From assembly GCA_004764695.1 (NCBI GenBank), contig SMSO01000032.1, forward strand, positions 1,696,501 to 1,760,500: a stretch of 64,000 bases of DNA. The letters are read 5' to 3'. This DNA is from Schizochytrium sp. TIO01 (lineage: Eukaryota > Sar > Bigyra > Thraustochytrida > Thraustochytriidae). Below, piece by piece: positions 1-10,958 of this stretch; positions within the stretch are counted from its first letter, which is position 1; every line of letters begins with the position of its first letter. The position numbers and the translations under genes were made by a program. The notes under the pieces are model-generated. The model did not search any database, was not told the origin of the DNA, and saw nothing but the letters and a program-made list of their open reading frames with translations.

Positions 1-590
1 GTTTGGAGCGAGTGCTTTTTCTTTTTATTCTGCAAACTACCTTAGACACATACGATGTGCACTTACTTTTTTCTTTTTTCTTTACGTCTGTCATTCACAT
101 TCGTTTATGCTTCAAGTCGCTCGCGATTTCTCAATCCAACGCAACGCAGCAGCGCTTCTTGATTGCAAGGTCGCAACCACTATCGCCGCTTTCATTGGCG
201 CTCTTCGGCCTCGACTTGAGCTCCTCGAGAGTGCTTCGGGCCTTCCAACAAAGTCAGGCAGGCCGTCGAAGCATGCATGCATGAGACGAGCAAGACTTCC
301 TCCCTTCGCTCTGCGCATCGCTTCGAAGGCGCGGCTCTCCTCCGGAAGGCAGGAACCGGCCGGCTAGGTCCATTCCAGGACGACGGCGGCTTCAGCTCCT
401 CGTGAACGCCCACCAGGACAAGGCCAGCGAGGGCCTCGGCAGCTCTTTTGCAGGCTCCAGCACTCGAGCCTTCCTCGAAGCGAGCGTCAGGCGCTGCCCA
501 TCGAGGCACGGCAGCACCTCGAGGCCCCTGCCCGTCCATAAAGGCTAGGGCTCGGACTCCATCAGGCGCGACGCGACGCGTGCGATCTGA

Positions 591-619
591 GCAAGCAAGC
601 AAGCAAGCAAGCAAGCAAG
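591..619. repeat. (GCAA)7 microsatellite
   Basis: An uninterrupted run of about seven GCAA units. The same motif recurs at 14829-14853 and 28383-28421. Confidence 0.95.
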
Positions 620-1666
620 TAAACCTCAGGGCGCCAAGGACTCGAGCAATCCCAGTCAATAGATCAACCAATCAGTCAATCAAGCGACGCAAATTCGAGG
701 AGGCGATGGATTCGCCGTTGAGACCTGCCACGAGAGAAAACCTCACCCGCCAAATCATGGGTGATCTGCATCCTGAATCCATCAGCAGCAAAATGGTCTG
801 GTTTGGTCGGCTCTGATTTTTCAGAGACCGGTGCCAGGAATTGATTGCGGGCTCGCGAACTTGGTAGGACTGGCTGGCTCGCTGGCTGGCCCGCCGCTGG
901 ACTCAGGGCGAGGGCCGCCGCCCCCATTCTCGCGGGGCTCTCCGCCATCGCACTGAGCGGATTTTATGGTGTGTGTCATTCGCTCATTGATTGATTGATT
1001 GATTCATTCATTCATTGATTCATTTCTTGGTCCTGGCGCCTGACTGGTTTCGCGCATGGCGTGGGCCCTCATTTTGCAGGCGGCACGGAATTCCAACTCT
1101 TGAGAAATTGCGAGTGCTGGCGAGCGAAGATGTGGTGGACCCTCGTTGAAGGATTTTAGTGCAAGTTTAGTCTGCCAAGGGCTCGGAGGAGTTGAAAAAG
1201 AGGGTGTTGGTCTCTGCGTTTTAGGTTGCGGAATTCGCTTCGGAAATCTCCAGCTCAGCAGAATTCCAAGGTGAGCCAAGCTTGGGTTTTCATTCGCTTT
1301 CAGAAAGGTCATTTCCACAGCGAACGGGCTCGAATCAATTAGAGCAGAGACTACAAAGCTAAGTGTCAGTCGGGAACTTTAACTGCGATTCAATTTATTT
1401 ATATAAGCTCGGTGCTAAAATCAGATTTGACTTTTTATTATCAACTTGTAAACAAAAGGCAAGCAAAAGGTTGGTCATTTCGACTCCTCAAGCGCTGCGA
1501 CCAATTGCAGGCGATGTGCTTAGGTTGTCCCATGGCATTTAATTCCAGCCAGGCGACTGGCGCAAAATTCAGGTTGAAAGATGCAGTGTCCTCGTCCCAG
1601 CCTTGATTCCGGCGAGAGCCTCTTCGGATACGTCTGCGCGAGAAAAGATATGGTTGCATTACATCT

Positions 1667-1738
1667 ATTCATTCATTCATTCATTCATTCATTCATTCAT
1701 TCATTCATTCATTCATTCATTCATTCATTCATTCATTC
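1667..1738. repeat. (ATTC)18 microsatellite
   Basis: Eighteen perfect ATTC units. The array keeps three frames open and gives spurious His-Ser-Phe-Ile repeats when translated. Confidence 0.97.
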
Positions 1739-1988
1739 CTCTCTTGATCAGAAGTGCGCATCGCTCTTGGCGCCTCAGCTGCCACGACGGAATTTCCATG
1801 ACACAAACCAAAACGCAGAAAGAACTAGCAAGTAGGTACCAAGTACAAACAAACAAAGACCTCTTCTTCGACTGCTGCGAAAACTTGTGGGCCTTCCAAG
1901 AGCACAGAACGTTCATCCTTTCGCGTTGAGAACCAGATCAGCCTCCTTCCATCCCTCCCTCACGATCACTCACTCAACCCATCACTCG

Positions 1989-2040
<52 letters not shown>
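1989..2040. repeat. (ATCA)13 microsatellite
   Basis: Thirteen perfect ATCA units, which is the GATT family read on the opposite strand. Confidence 0.97.
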
Positions 2041-2352
2041 CTAACCGCGCAGCAGCACCGTGCAAAGGCATACGCGGCCTCCACTGCGGATCCTGACTGT
2101 GCCCAGCCCATTGTTCATTACCCTCCGTCGAAGAGTTGCCGCAGCTTTCTTCGAGGACCTGGCTTTCATATAAGCCCATCCAAGAAACATGGGCGATTGA
2201 TTGATTGACTGACTGATAAATGATTCTCTCTCTGCTCAGAGAGGTTCGCCGCTCCGGCGACGGATGTGGAAAACGACCGAGGTCCATCATGCGATAGGAT
2301 CGGACCCTCAGCGCCGCAGCAGACGACAGTTCAGAGATACACAACACCTGTA

Positions 2353-2420
2353 AATGAATGAATGAATCAATGAATGAATCAATCAATGAATGAATGAATC
2401 AATCAATCAATGCATGAATG
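2353..2420. repeat. Mixed GAAT/ATCA tetranucleotide tract
   Basis: Blocks of GAAT and ATCA alternate within one 4-bp register. The two motifs differ by one base, which suggests point mutation followed by expansion. Confidence 0.9.
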
Positions 2421-2640
2421 AGTGCATGCAGACAAATAGATGAATAGATGAATGAATGCACGCAACACGCTCCGTCAGCTCTATTCAAGTCGATCTCCAA
2501 TCCAATTCAATTCAATTCAACTCCGCTCAGCTCACTCAATCGGTGAGGGTAAGATTTAGTAGTTTTTTAATTAATTAATAAATTAATTAAACTAAAAAAA
2601 TAAAACTACTTTTGATGAAAATTCTTTGAAAAAGCGTGAA

Positions 2641-2703
2641 AAACAAACAAACTAACTAACAAACAAACAAACAAACAAACTAACTAACTAACTATAACTA
2701 ACT
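2641..2703. repeat. Mixed AAAC/AACT tetranucleotide tract
   Basis: Alternating blocks of AAAC and AACT units in a common 4-bp register. Confidence 0.9.
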
Positions 2704-4364
2704 AGTTTTCAAAAATCGGATCAACCAGTACAAACAAACACACTCAGTGCTTTCTGTATGATTCGAGCAAACTCAAGAACGCAAGGTACTGACTGCTCGT
2801 ACCTGGATTCCTCCAAAACAACTGTATTTCAGATCGAGGAAAACAGTTCGAAGCGCAGCCCTCAACTCCAAACCCCCCTCGCAAGCACAGAGAGAGAGAC
2901 AGAGAGAGCGAGAGAGAAAGAAAGAAAGAAAGAAAGAAAGAACCGGTCGCTCTGCCACGCGCTCCTCAAGCTTCGTTGAAGAAAGGGCTACTCACAAAGT
3001 CACACCCCAACGCTTCCCAGGCCATCTCACACTCGTAGCTGCGTGCATAGGTACTGCTACTGGCACGAAGATGACAAACGAAGAAAGGTATATCTTTACC
3101 TACGAATTAAAACACCACGGCGGGTGCTAGGAGCTCATAGCGTTAGCCCTACTGCAGACATGCACTCAAAACTCATTTCAACATTTATTTTAGTTAATTA
3201 ATTTGGAAATACATATATATATATATACATATATATGAATATGAGATCAGAAATAAAATGATAACTCCTAAAAAGAAAAAATGTTGTCGTGGTTGTCGTG
3301 GTTGTTGTCTTTGTTTAGACTGAAGTATATCCTTCCTGTAAACAGCTCAACTTCTCCTCAGAGGTTGGTTCAACTTAGTTACAAGAGTGGAGGCGATGAA
3401 AGAAACCTGTCTGCAAAAGTAGTCGATTCTAAACTCCCGCTCTTTCTTTGGCAGATTGGTGAGCCACCGTTCGGTCATTCCGATGACACGCAGCGTCGTC
3501 TAAGACGCAATGAATGAATGATTGATCAATGAGTGAATGGTATGCGATTAAACGACGGCCCAGAAAGCAACTCGGTACGAGTCGGGTCCAAGTCTTTCCC
3601 TTTTCAAGTTCTTCAAGCTCCTCTAGAGTAAGCAAGTTACTAAGTAAGCCAGTAGCTAGCTAGCTAGCTAGCTGCTTTCTTCTTTTTCCAATTGCTTCCC
3701 AAGACAAGAAAGGAAGGAGAAGTTCAATTTCCTCAAGACCACACTAATCAGTCCCAGAAACTAAAAAAGAATAATAACAATAATAACAATAAAAAAATCG
3801 AAGTTGATTGGAAATTGCAATCCTGGCAACGAACGGTTTGAGTCGACGGCTATTCATGATGACCTCGAGCTTCCAAAGCAGTCCTTCGGCAGGGCGTCGA
3901 GGGATCTTAGGCAGGCCTCGCCCGTCCACAACAATGGCCCATTTGCCGCGAGCGGAGTGGAGGAAGGGAGGAAGGAAAGACGGGAGGCGGGGGAACCAAA
4001 CCCTGTGCTTGTCTTTCTGAAGATCGGAGTCAAACTTGATTCCGGCAACTCCTCTCTCCTGTCCCCACTGAAGGCAAGGGAGGAGGGAGTCGTGATCTAC
4101 AAACAAAGCGGAAACGAAGGAATGCACAGAAAAGCAGCGGCTGCTTAAGCGGGTGTTGGCATTTAGTTCACATTCCTGAGCCCCCGCTGCAACTTCAAGT
4201 AAGCGCGCCTGAGATGCGACATCTCAGGGCACGGAGGCATCGATATCGCGCTTTCGCGAGCGCGTGCTCTGTCAGCTATAGCAGACTTTCCTCGGCAGAT
4301 TTGGCTTTTTGTGCTTGCTTGATTGAATAATTGCATAATTGAATTATTGAATTCTTGAATAATT

Positions 4365-4396
4365 GAGGAATTGAGGAATTGAGGAATTGAGGAATC
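4365..4396. repeat. Octamer tandem repeat (GAGGAATT)4
   Basis: Three exact copies and one single-base variant of the 8-mer GAGGAATT follow a degenerate GAATAATT-type stretch starting near 4321. Confidence 0.9.
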
Positions 4397-4885
4397 GCTT
4401 TTGACTTTCTTTCTTTCTTTCGACTTTCTTTCTTTCTTTCTTTCATTCCTTCGGAGTTCTTCTGATCCCAATTCACTCTCACGAACTATCGACCATAAAA
4501 AGACGTCACTTTGAAGCTGGAGAGGCCTCCGCTTTGGCCGCGCATGACTGGCCGGCCAAGGCTGATTGAGCTTGCTTTCTGGCCGGTTGGTGATCTTGAG
4601 CGCCTCGAGCACTAGCTTGCGCAAGTTTGCGAACCCCAATCTCAAAGAAAGAAAGAAAGTAAGAAAGAAAGGATCACATTCAAGCTCAACTTGCTTTCGG
4701 ACAGACCGACCTAAACGATACACCTCTTACTAATGATCATTATTATACTACTAATGTTGAAAAAAAGTCAAGAAATATCTTTTTTAGTCTGGAAATAAAT
4801 AAACTAATTTAAATTTAAAACTAAAAAAATCTTCCAATGAGAGCCTTTCTTTCCTGGAAATTCGCTACAAAGCACCTACCTACCT

Positions 4886-4915
4886 GCTACTACTACTACT
4901 AGTAGTAGTAGTAGC
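4886..4915. repeat. Perfect 30-bp palindrome of CTA/TAG triplets
   Basis: The left 15 bases (GC followed by TAC-type triplets) are the exact reverse complement of the right 15 bases, with no spacer between the arms. It is built from a CTA triplet array meeting its TAG complement and could extrude as a cruciform or hairpin. Confidence 0.95.
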
Positions 4916-5099
4916 CTCATTGACACGGTTCAAAACTTGTCAGTTTGTGGCGACTTTGTAAATCGTAAGAGCGAGTGAGAGAGTGTATAAGTAAGTAGCT
5001 AAGTAAGTGTAGAGGTACCTTCTTTGAATTTTCAAAAAATGAAATGATTCAAAAACTCAGCTCTCTCGCCGACGTTGAGAGGAAATCAGCGTCGAGCCA

Positions 5100-5123
5100 G
5101 AAAGAAAGAAAGAAAGAAAGAAA

Positions 5124-5191
<68 letters not shown>
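5100..5191. repeat. (GAAA)6 joined to (GATT)17
   Basis: A GAAA array to 5123 passes directly into seventeen perfect GATT units at 5124-5191 without loss of 4-bp register. Confidence 0.95.
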
Positions 5192-5192
<1 letters not shown>

Positions 5193-5800
5193 CGAAGCGT
5201 GACGGCAAGCAGGATCGAAGCAAAACTATCATCACGAATCACCGCTGATCGTTCCCAAAGTTCCACCCTTCATTCCGCAGCGAACTAAGCACAGCTCGAG
5301 GGGAGCAAGCCGAGGCACGCGGGTGATGAATGCTGGGAAACGATAATAGAAGTCCGTGCTTTGCTTTGGTTTGCTTTGCTCTGCTCTGCTTTGGTTTGCT
5401 TTGCTCTGGTTTGCTCTGCTTCGGTGGCGTTGTACCTGTTTGTTGTTCCGGGCTCTTACGGTTTCCGCACTTGGGCAGCAAGCTGGAGATGCGCTCCTTC
5501 GCTGGCAAATTTGGTGGCAATAGCCGCTTTGCATGCAGGACAGAGGAAGCGCTCTCGCCAGCAGTTTCTCGAGAGCGATTCAATGTGCGCCCGCGAAGAT
5601 ATGGCGTCTCTTGGATCGCTCTTTCTTTCGGGGGGCAAGCCACGAAGAAAGGACTGACGATGGTGGCTCTTGCTGAAAGGTGCCGGTCGCTCTTACCCCG
5701 TCTTTGGGGACGATAGAAAATAGAAATTGAGACGAGCAGGAAAACGAAGGGTAGTTTAATGTACATAAATAAATATAGAACTGAAGAGCACCGGTAAGCG

Positions 5801-7595
5801 TGGAATAAAAAGATACGATTTAGACCGTTTCTTGGAACAAATGGTGATCACGAGCGACCGGGTAGGTGGATCTCTCTGATTTGTAAGTAGCCTATGTCTG
5901 TAGAATAGACCTAGATAAGATCGACAATAAAAATAAGAGTTATGAAATAAGCCTCCTCCTTATATGTATGTATTACATATATATATATATATATATATAA
6001 TATTTTGTTGGCTAATTTGCTCCAAGAAAATATCTTTCTTCACAATCCATTGATAGCTTGTTTTTTTATGCAAAGACTCTTTGATCGTTTCACTCGTTGT
6101 CTGGCGTAGCATAGTTACCACAGTGAGCTAACCTTCCCCATACACACATGAGCTTATAGCTACTTTACATTTGGAATTTCCTACACTTGATAAAGTCAAG
6201 GTTGATGCAGCGCCTGTGAGAACCGTAATATTGAGTAAAAGATATTTTCAATTTGTACTTCTGATTATATTTTGCATGTTAGGTATTTTGATTCTGAAAA
6301 GTCAGAGAGGGAAGCGAGTTTTATACATCCATTTTTTAAAATAAATTTGATTTTTTATTTTTCCAAAATCGACATTCTAAGCATTCGAGCCAGGGTACCA
6401 CGAATAGATAACCTCCGAATTTCAGCACCCTATCAACTTTAGAGTTTCCGGTACCTCGCAATCATATGAAAGGATAGGAAGCTCGGGGTGCTCTTGCATT
6501 CCCGAGAATCTCTTTGGCATCCGTCTTGTTCCAGTTAAAATTAGCACTGATGATTTGAATTTCCTTCGTCTTATGCTGGAGACATCTCGAGTCACTTAGA
6601 TCTGAATCTACATTTACTTTCGTGGTCAGAAAGGACAGATCAAGTGCACGAATGTTTAGCCAGTTCAACTTGAAATGTGTATGGATGGATTCATTGAGCA
6701 ATACTTTCTGTGTACAGAGGCACCAAATCATTAAGCGGACCTCCCTAAAGCTGGACCCGGATGCGCATAAATTTCATGCGGGAATATGATGTACTTTGCT
6801 GTATCCAGAAATGGCGAACTTCTTCATTAAATTAAGAAACCCTTCCTTATCAAATACATATACAGTTTCAGGATGAGAATGTGCAGCAGAGATTTTTGAT
6901 TTTTTGTTGCTTAAACGACGGTACAATATTCAGATTGTCAATCATTTACGACTGGTCGCTTCCTTTCCACATGCTCAGTAAATTTTGCCTTCTCTCCTTC
7001 TCATCAGTCTGGACCAGATAGCTCTCGAACGAATAGATTGGCACTCGTGTAACTGACATTGTCTGCGATGACGACACACCCCAAACCATCGAATTTATTG
7101 GTTACAGCTCATTTCGCACCAACATCGTTGACATCCATCCACCAAAACGTCATGGCTGCTGACAAATACTGCTCAATATCAATCTCAACGGAAGCTTCTG
7201 CGTCCGAGTCTAACATTATACTATGTTCGTTGTCTATGCGAATAAATTGCAAATTGCCGAAGGACGCTTGCAATCCCTTCGGCCGTCCCACGGCTACGTT
7301 TTCTGTCCTCTCTTCTAAGGCGTAGCAGCATACTAGTGCTACTCTAGAGGCACCTACCTATAATTGGCAGGGCACGTTCTTTTGGTAGTGACCGTAGAAA
7401 TAGCTTACTACTAGCACCTCTTCGGTGTAATAACAGGACCCCATGGTGACTGTCGGAGCTTAGGTGAGTCAAAGACTTCGAGTCTTTTGCAGATCAAAAC
7501 GGAGACGTGTAAGGACGCTCGCAAGGGTTGATTCAAGCTTGTGGACTTGTCTTGAAGTGGACTGGATTCGAGGAAAAGGTTTAGCGCAGGGTACA
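5801..7595. other. AT-rich spacer upstream of the COX23-like gene
   Basis: Mostly unique, AT-rich sequence with one AT dinucleotide run at 5976-6000. The longest ATG-started frame is an 89-codon minus-strand frame ending at 6462 with no family I recognise, and a 60-codon minus frame lies at 7109-7291. I cannot assign either. The last 130 bases are presumably the 5' leader of the gene starting at 7596. Confidence 0.5.
7464..7492 (+). other. Possible 29-nt intron in the COX23-like 5' leader
   Basis: The sequence AG|GTGAGT at 7462-7469 is a strong splice donor and CTTTTGCAG at 7484-7492 is a strong pyrimidine-led acceptor, only 29 nt apart. It lies about 100 bases before the likely start codon, so it would not change the protein. 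It may be chance, because normal introns seen in this window (RBX1) are 269 and 316 nt. Confidence 0.25.
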
Positions 7596-7883
7596 ATGTC
7601 TTCCAAGGATCAGGAAAATCATGAACGCCTTCTAGAGGCGCAGAAACGCTCTGCAAATGGCGTACGGCTTATTCACTCGGATGAAGGCGCCAAGAAGGAC
7701 GTGACGATTCCGTCGTGCCAGGATGCCCATAAGTCTTCTCTGCGATGCATTGAGAAGAACTACGAGCAGCAGCATACCTGCAAGCCTCTTTTTGACGCCT
7801 ATAAGGACTGTAAGAAGTCCCAAACGGAGGCGCGTATTCTGAAGAACAACCAGGGCCAGAAAGCAAGCTTCTTTCCGTGGTAA
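7596..7883 (+). CDS. COX23: Twin CX9C (CHCH) mitochondrial protein, COX23/CHCHD7-like
   Basis: A 95-residue protein with two CX9C motifs, Cys37-Cys47 and Cys58-Cys68, the helix-turn-helix CHCH fold that is oxidised by Mia40 in the mitochondrial intermembrane space. Spacing and residues around the motifs (Leu-Arg-Cys-Ile-Glu-Lys-Asn after the first pair, and Phe-Asp-Ala-Tyr-Lys-Asp-Cys-Lys-Lys at the second) resemble COX23/CHCHD7, needed for cytochrome c oxidase assembly. I chose the ATG at 7596 because the upstream open frame has only non-ATG starts and reads as leader sequence. No N-terminal targeting sequence is visible, as usual for Mia40 substrates. CMC-type or other twin CX9C proteins remain possible; the CHCH assignment is firm and the exact subfamily is inferred. 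Confidence 0.82.
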   Translation: MSSKDQENHERLLEAQKRSANGVRLIHSDEGAKKDVTIPSCQDAHKSSLRCIEKNYEQQHTCKPLFDAYKDCKKSQTEARILKNNQGQKASFFPW

Positions 7884-9722
7884 AGACAGCCATCTTTGCT
7901 GTATGCTTACCAGTGTACCCGCTGCCCCAAGATATGAAGGCCCTTGATAACCTTGCCAGCCTTTTGACCTTCATGACTGGGTGCGTTATCAGTCTAGTTT
8001 GAGCAGCTTTTTATCAGCAGCTTTTATCCCAAGGTTCGAGAATTGTGAGTTTCTGAACTTTGGATTATTAGTATGCCTTTTAATTCCTTGAACTCCTCAC
8101 ATACCAGACATCAGCGAATAGAGTTAGGTCCCTTTGTGCTGCTGTTTGCTGCAAATTTGTATTCATCCTATCATAATTTTTCCTCTTTCTGATTTTATTC
8201 GAAGTTTCTGAAAAGGGATGCTCTTTCCCAGATGATTGTTCCCATTGAAACTCCACAAATGAGGATCTGGTGAGAATCTTAAAATCTGTGTTAATCGTGA
8301 AGGCGAAAAACGATGTTTCAATGTAGCAAACATTAGCTTGTAACATTCCCGGAATAACCTTTGACAATCCACAGCAAACTAGACAACTAGAAGAAGAAAT
8401 AAGTACTTCGTTTTCTTTATCTTGGCTGCCTTCTGCTGAGCTATAGCTAGCCATTAATCCATGATGACTCAGAGCAGCAGGCAGGATTAGCACTTCCCAT
8501 CATACTAGAGAAGAACAGCAGAGATTAAATCAAGATTGATAAATTATATTCCAGGAAACGATACTCTTGCAGAGTAGCTTGTGCATTGAAGCGCGCAAAG
8601 GTAGTCTGACAAGGATGGCGAACTCAGGAGAAAGAGAAAAAGGATGATATTTGAGTTATTGAGGTTTCTGTTCAAGGTACAGGCAGGATGAATGTATCAT
8701 GTCAGCTCAACGGATAGGAGAGGGGGGATACCTAGATATTTAAACAGAGCTCCACACACAACAACTGCAGGATAAGAATACTTGAAGTTTGAAAATAAGG
8801 GATTCTTAAAATTTACAAGAAGGTAATGAGCACCAGTGAAAATATTAAACTAGTGTTGCGAACCTTAGCTCTTCTAGCTAGATGGCTGGTTCTATTGACA
8901 GCACGGCTTGATGCCAATGCTGATATTACCAATCAAATGTTCGTGTGGACAAGACAATACCAGAGTCGCTGGTACACCAACCTGTACGTCCAAAAGTATT
9001 GAGATTGTATATAATTATAATCAAGAACGTGGCAAGGTATGGGGCCAAGAGAACTCAAGAGTTACAGTGCACTACATAGTCAAGTGAATATGTAAGGGCA
9101 AACCAGAATCAGCGATTGAGTAAAAATGGTAGCGTAAACCCTTGAGTTCTGAGTATTACAGATGATAACTTGTCATAGTCTCCTTATCAAAGTCCGAACC
9201 AGCCCACCTCTCAGTGTTCATCTCTAAGGTCAGCATGTTGCTAACTCTGTAACCCAAAGTGTACAGTGCCTTTTAAAGTCTCATCATATATTTCCAAGTT
9301 CCTTGCCTTCATCTTTCTAGTCAGGCTCAGTCTACCTAGGGGTCAGATTTAAGTAGTCAATTCAATTCTAGATCAAGAAAAATAAATAAAGCACTTAAGG
9401 TAGAAGTACACATTACTGAGGCCAGATCTTTAGGACAAACTTTTGGCGGCTATAAACAGATCTTTCAACAAGAAGAAAAAATGAACCTTGATAATCTCTT
9501 GCTGATCTCTTCCTCCACTCATTAGAGCTGCACATCCCCTAGGCTAGTGCTTCAGGTCTTTTTTTATAGCGAGATTTTTCGGTCACACAAAAGTTTTCCG
9601 AAGAACGACTGTAATCTAGTACTCCTCTATTCAGTTCGTCACACTAAAATTAAAGTCGTGCAGACTCAAAATAGAAGTACAATATGTGTTTGGTTAAAAA
9701 GAAAAGAAATTAATACAAATGA
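7884..9722. other. Spacer between the convergent COX23-like and PH-CaMK genes
   Basis: Unique sequence, probably the 3' regions of the two convergent flanking genes. A minus-strand ATG-started frame of 124 codons at 8080-8454 matches no family I know. From 8500 to 9720 there is no frame of note and no microsatellite of any length. Confidence 0.5.
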
Positions 9723-10958
9723 TTAGTTATTTGCATTTTTAAAGCGATTGATAGAAATGAGCTTTCCGACACCTTGCTGGAAACGACGTTTGGCGTTGAA
9801 TTCCTTGAGCGTCTCAATAAGCTCCGTGTTGACTTCCGTAGAAGCAGAGTCGCCAATGATCCAAGGGTGTTGCAAGGCCTGTGTTGTAGTAAGCCTGCGG
9901 TCCGGGTTCTTTTGCAAAAGGCCTCTAACGAGGTCTTTTGCAGAGTCCGAAATACGGTCCCAATACGGAGAGGGGAAATCATAGGATGCAGCTTTAATAG
10001 CTTCAAACATCTCGGCGTCGTTCTCTGCATAGAAAGGAGGAAATCCACAAAGCAAAATGTAAATGATAACACCAACACTCCACATGTCTACCTGTTTCCC
10101 ATAACCCTGTAGAAGCAGAACTTCTGGCGCAACATAGCCTGGGGTACCGCATGCTGTGTGAAGAAGTTCGCCATTTGTGATAAACTTTGAAAGACCAAAG
10201 TCTGCAATTTTGATTTCTGCGTTCGCACTCCGATCTGTGTAAAGAAGATTTTCTGGCTTTAAATCTCGATGGACAATCCCCAAGCCGTGCAAGTATTCCA
10301 CAGCTCCGATAATACTGCGAGAAAGGTCTGACGCATCTTTCTCGCTAAAGGTTCCATTCTCCACAATTCGATCGAAAAGCTCACCACCATCGAGAACGTC
10401 CATGATAAGATAGAGCTTCTTACGGGTCTCAAAGATCTCCTTCATATTAATTACGTTCTTGTGGTCTACCTGCTTCAGAATAGAAATCTCGGTGAGTAAT
10501 GCTTCTCTGTTTTCCTGAAGTGTGGCTTTGTCAATGATTTTGATTGCGTACATCTGTCCAGTGCTCTTTAGCACGCCCAGTTTTACAGTTGCAAAAGTTC
10601 CAGCGCCGAGTTCACGCTTGATATCGTATAAATCTCGGATTGTCATTTTGCTTGCTTGAGTAATAGCTGCAATCCACTCAGCACGTTCATCGTCGTCTTC
10701 CGTGCGTAGAAGGTACGACCTGCTGCATGCAATCAGTTCAAACACATTATCACAGTCAACCTTGTTGCCTTTTTCCATCGCACTGACCGTACAACCTTCT
10801 AAAGGAATAACACCGTCTGGTCTTACATCACCTTCTTTCTTGAAATAATGCATAAAGTTGTCCTTAATGACAAAGTAGCGACCTTTCCATTCCTTGCCCT
10901 TATGACCGAGAGCCATAAGAATACCGCGCTGGCCGTCATCTCCATGAAGCCTCCCCAT
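9723..10958 (-). CDS. PH domain-CaM-kinase-type Ser/Thr protein kinase
   Basis: A single-exon 411-residue protein starting at an ATG. Residues about 10-105 form a pleckstrin homology domain (Gly-Lys-Trp-type strand at 19-30, conserved Trp95 in the last helix), which suggests lipid or membrane binding. Residues 111-367 are a complete kinase domain: Gly loop GAGTFA at 118-123, Lys140, HRDLKPEN at 230-237, DFG at 253-255, and CGTPGYVAPE at 270-279, so it should be active. Sequence signatures are of the CAMK group. The tail Lys-Glu-Phe-Asn-Ala-Lys-Arg-Arg-Phe at 385-393 looks like the autoinhibitory/calmodulin-binding segment of CaMKI/II, though binding is unproven. No EF hands are present, so it is not a CDPK. 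PH-CAMK fusions are known from stramenopile genomes; the substrate is unknown. Confidence 0.93.
   Translation of the reverse strand: MGRLHGDDGQRGILMALGHKGKEWKGRYFVIKDNFMHYFKKEGDVRPDGVIPLEGCTVSAMEKGNKVDCDNVFELIACSRSYLLRTEDDDERAEWIAAITQASKMTIRDLYDIKRELGAGTFATVKLGVLKSTGQMYAIKIIDKATLQENREALLTEISILKQVDHKNVINMKEIFETRKKLYLIMDVLDGGELFDRIVENGTFSEKDASDLSRSIIGAVEYLHGLGIVHRDLKPENLLYTDRSANAEIKIADFGLSKFITNGELLHTACGTPGYVAPEVLLLQGYGKQVDMWSVGVIIYILLCGFPPFYAENDAEMFEAIKAASYDFPSPYWDRISDSAKDLVRGLLQKNPDRRLTTTQALQHPWIIGDSASTEVNTELIETLKEFNAKRRFQQGVGKLISINRFKNANN

Larger units (their letters stand above)
1..5800. other. Repeat-rich spacer without recognisable genes
   Basis: No reading frame here resembles a known protein. 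Open frames such as the minus-strand one at 192-671 are GC-rich low-complexity sequence or translations of tetranucleotide repeats (Leu-Ala-Cys, Ile-Asn-Gln-Ser runs). The segment carries many short arrays of GCAA, ATTC, ATCA, GAAA, GATT, TAGC and AAAC/AACT, listed separately when long, set in otherwise unique sequence. I see no tRNA, rRNA or transposase signature. Confidence 0.6.

Noticed and set aside
192-671. A 159-codon minus-strand frame
   Set aside because: GC-rich low-complexity with a repeat-coded Leu-Ala-Cys run; no conserved motif.
6462-7291. Minus-strand frames suspected to be Ty1/copia pol remnants
   Set aside because: I could not find the reverse transcriptase, integrase or RNase H residues; the resemblance is too weak to report.
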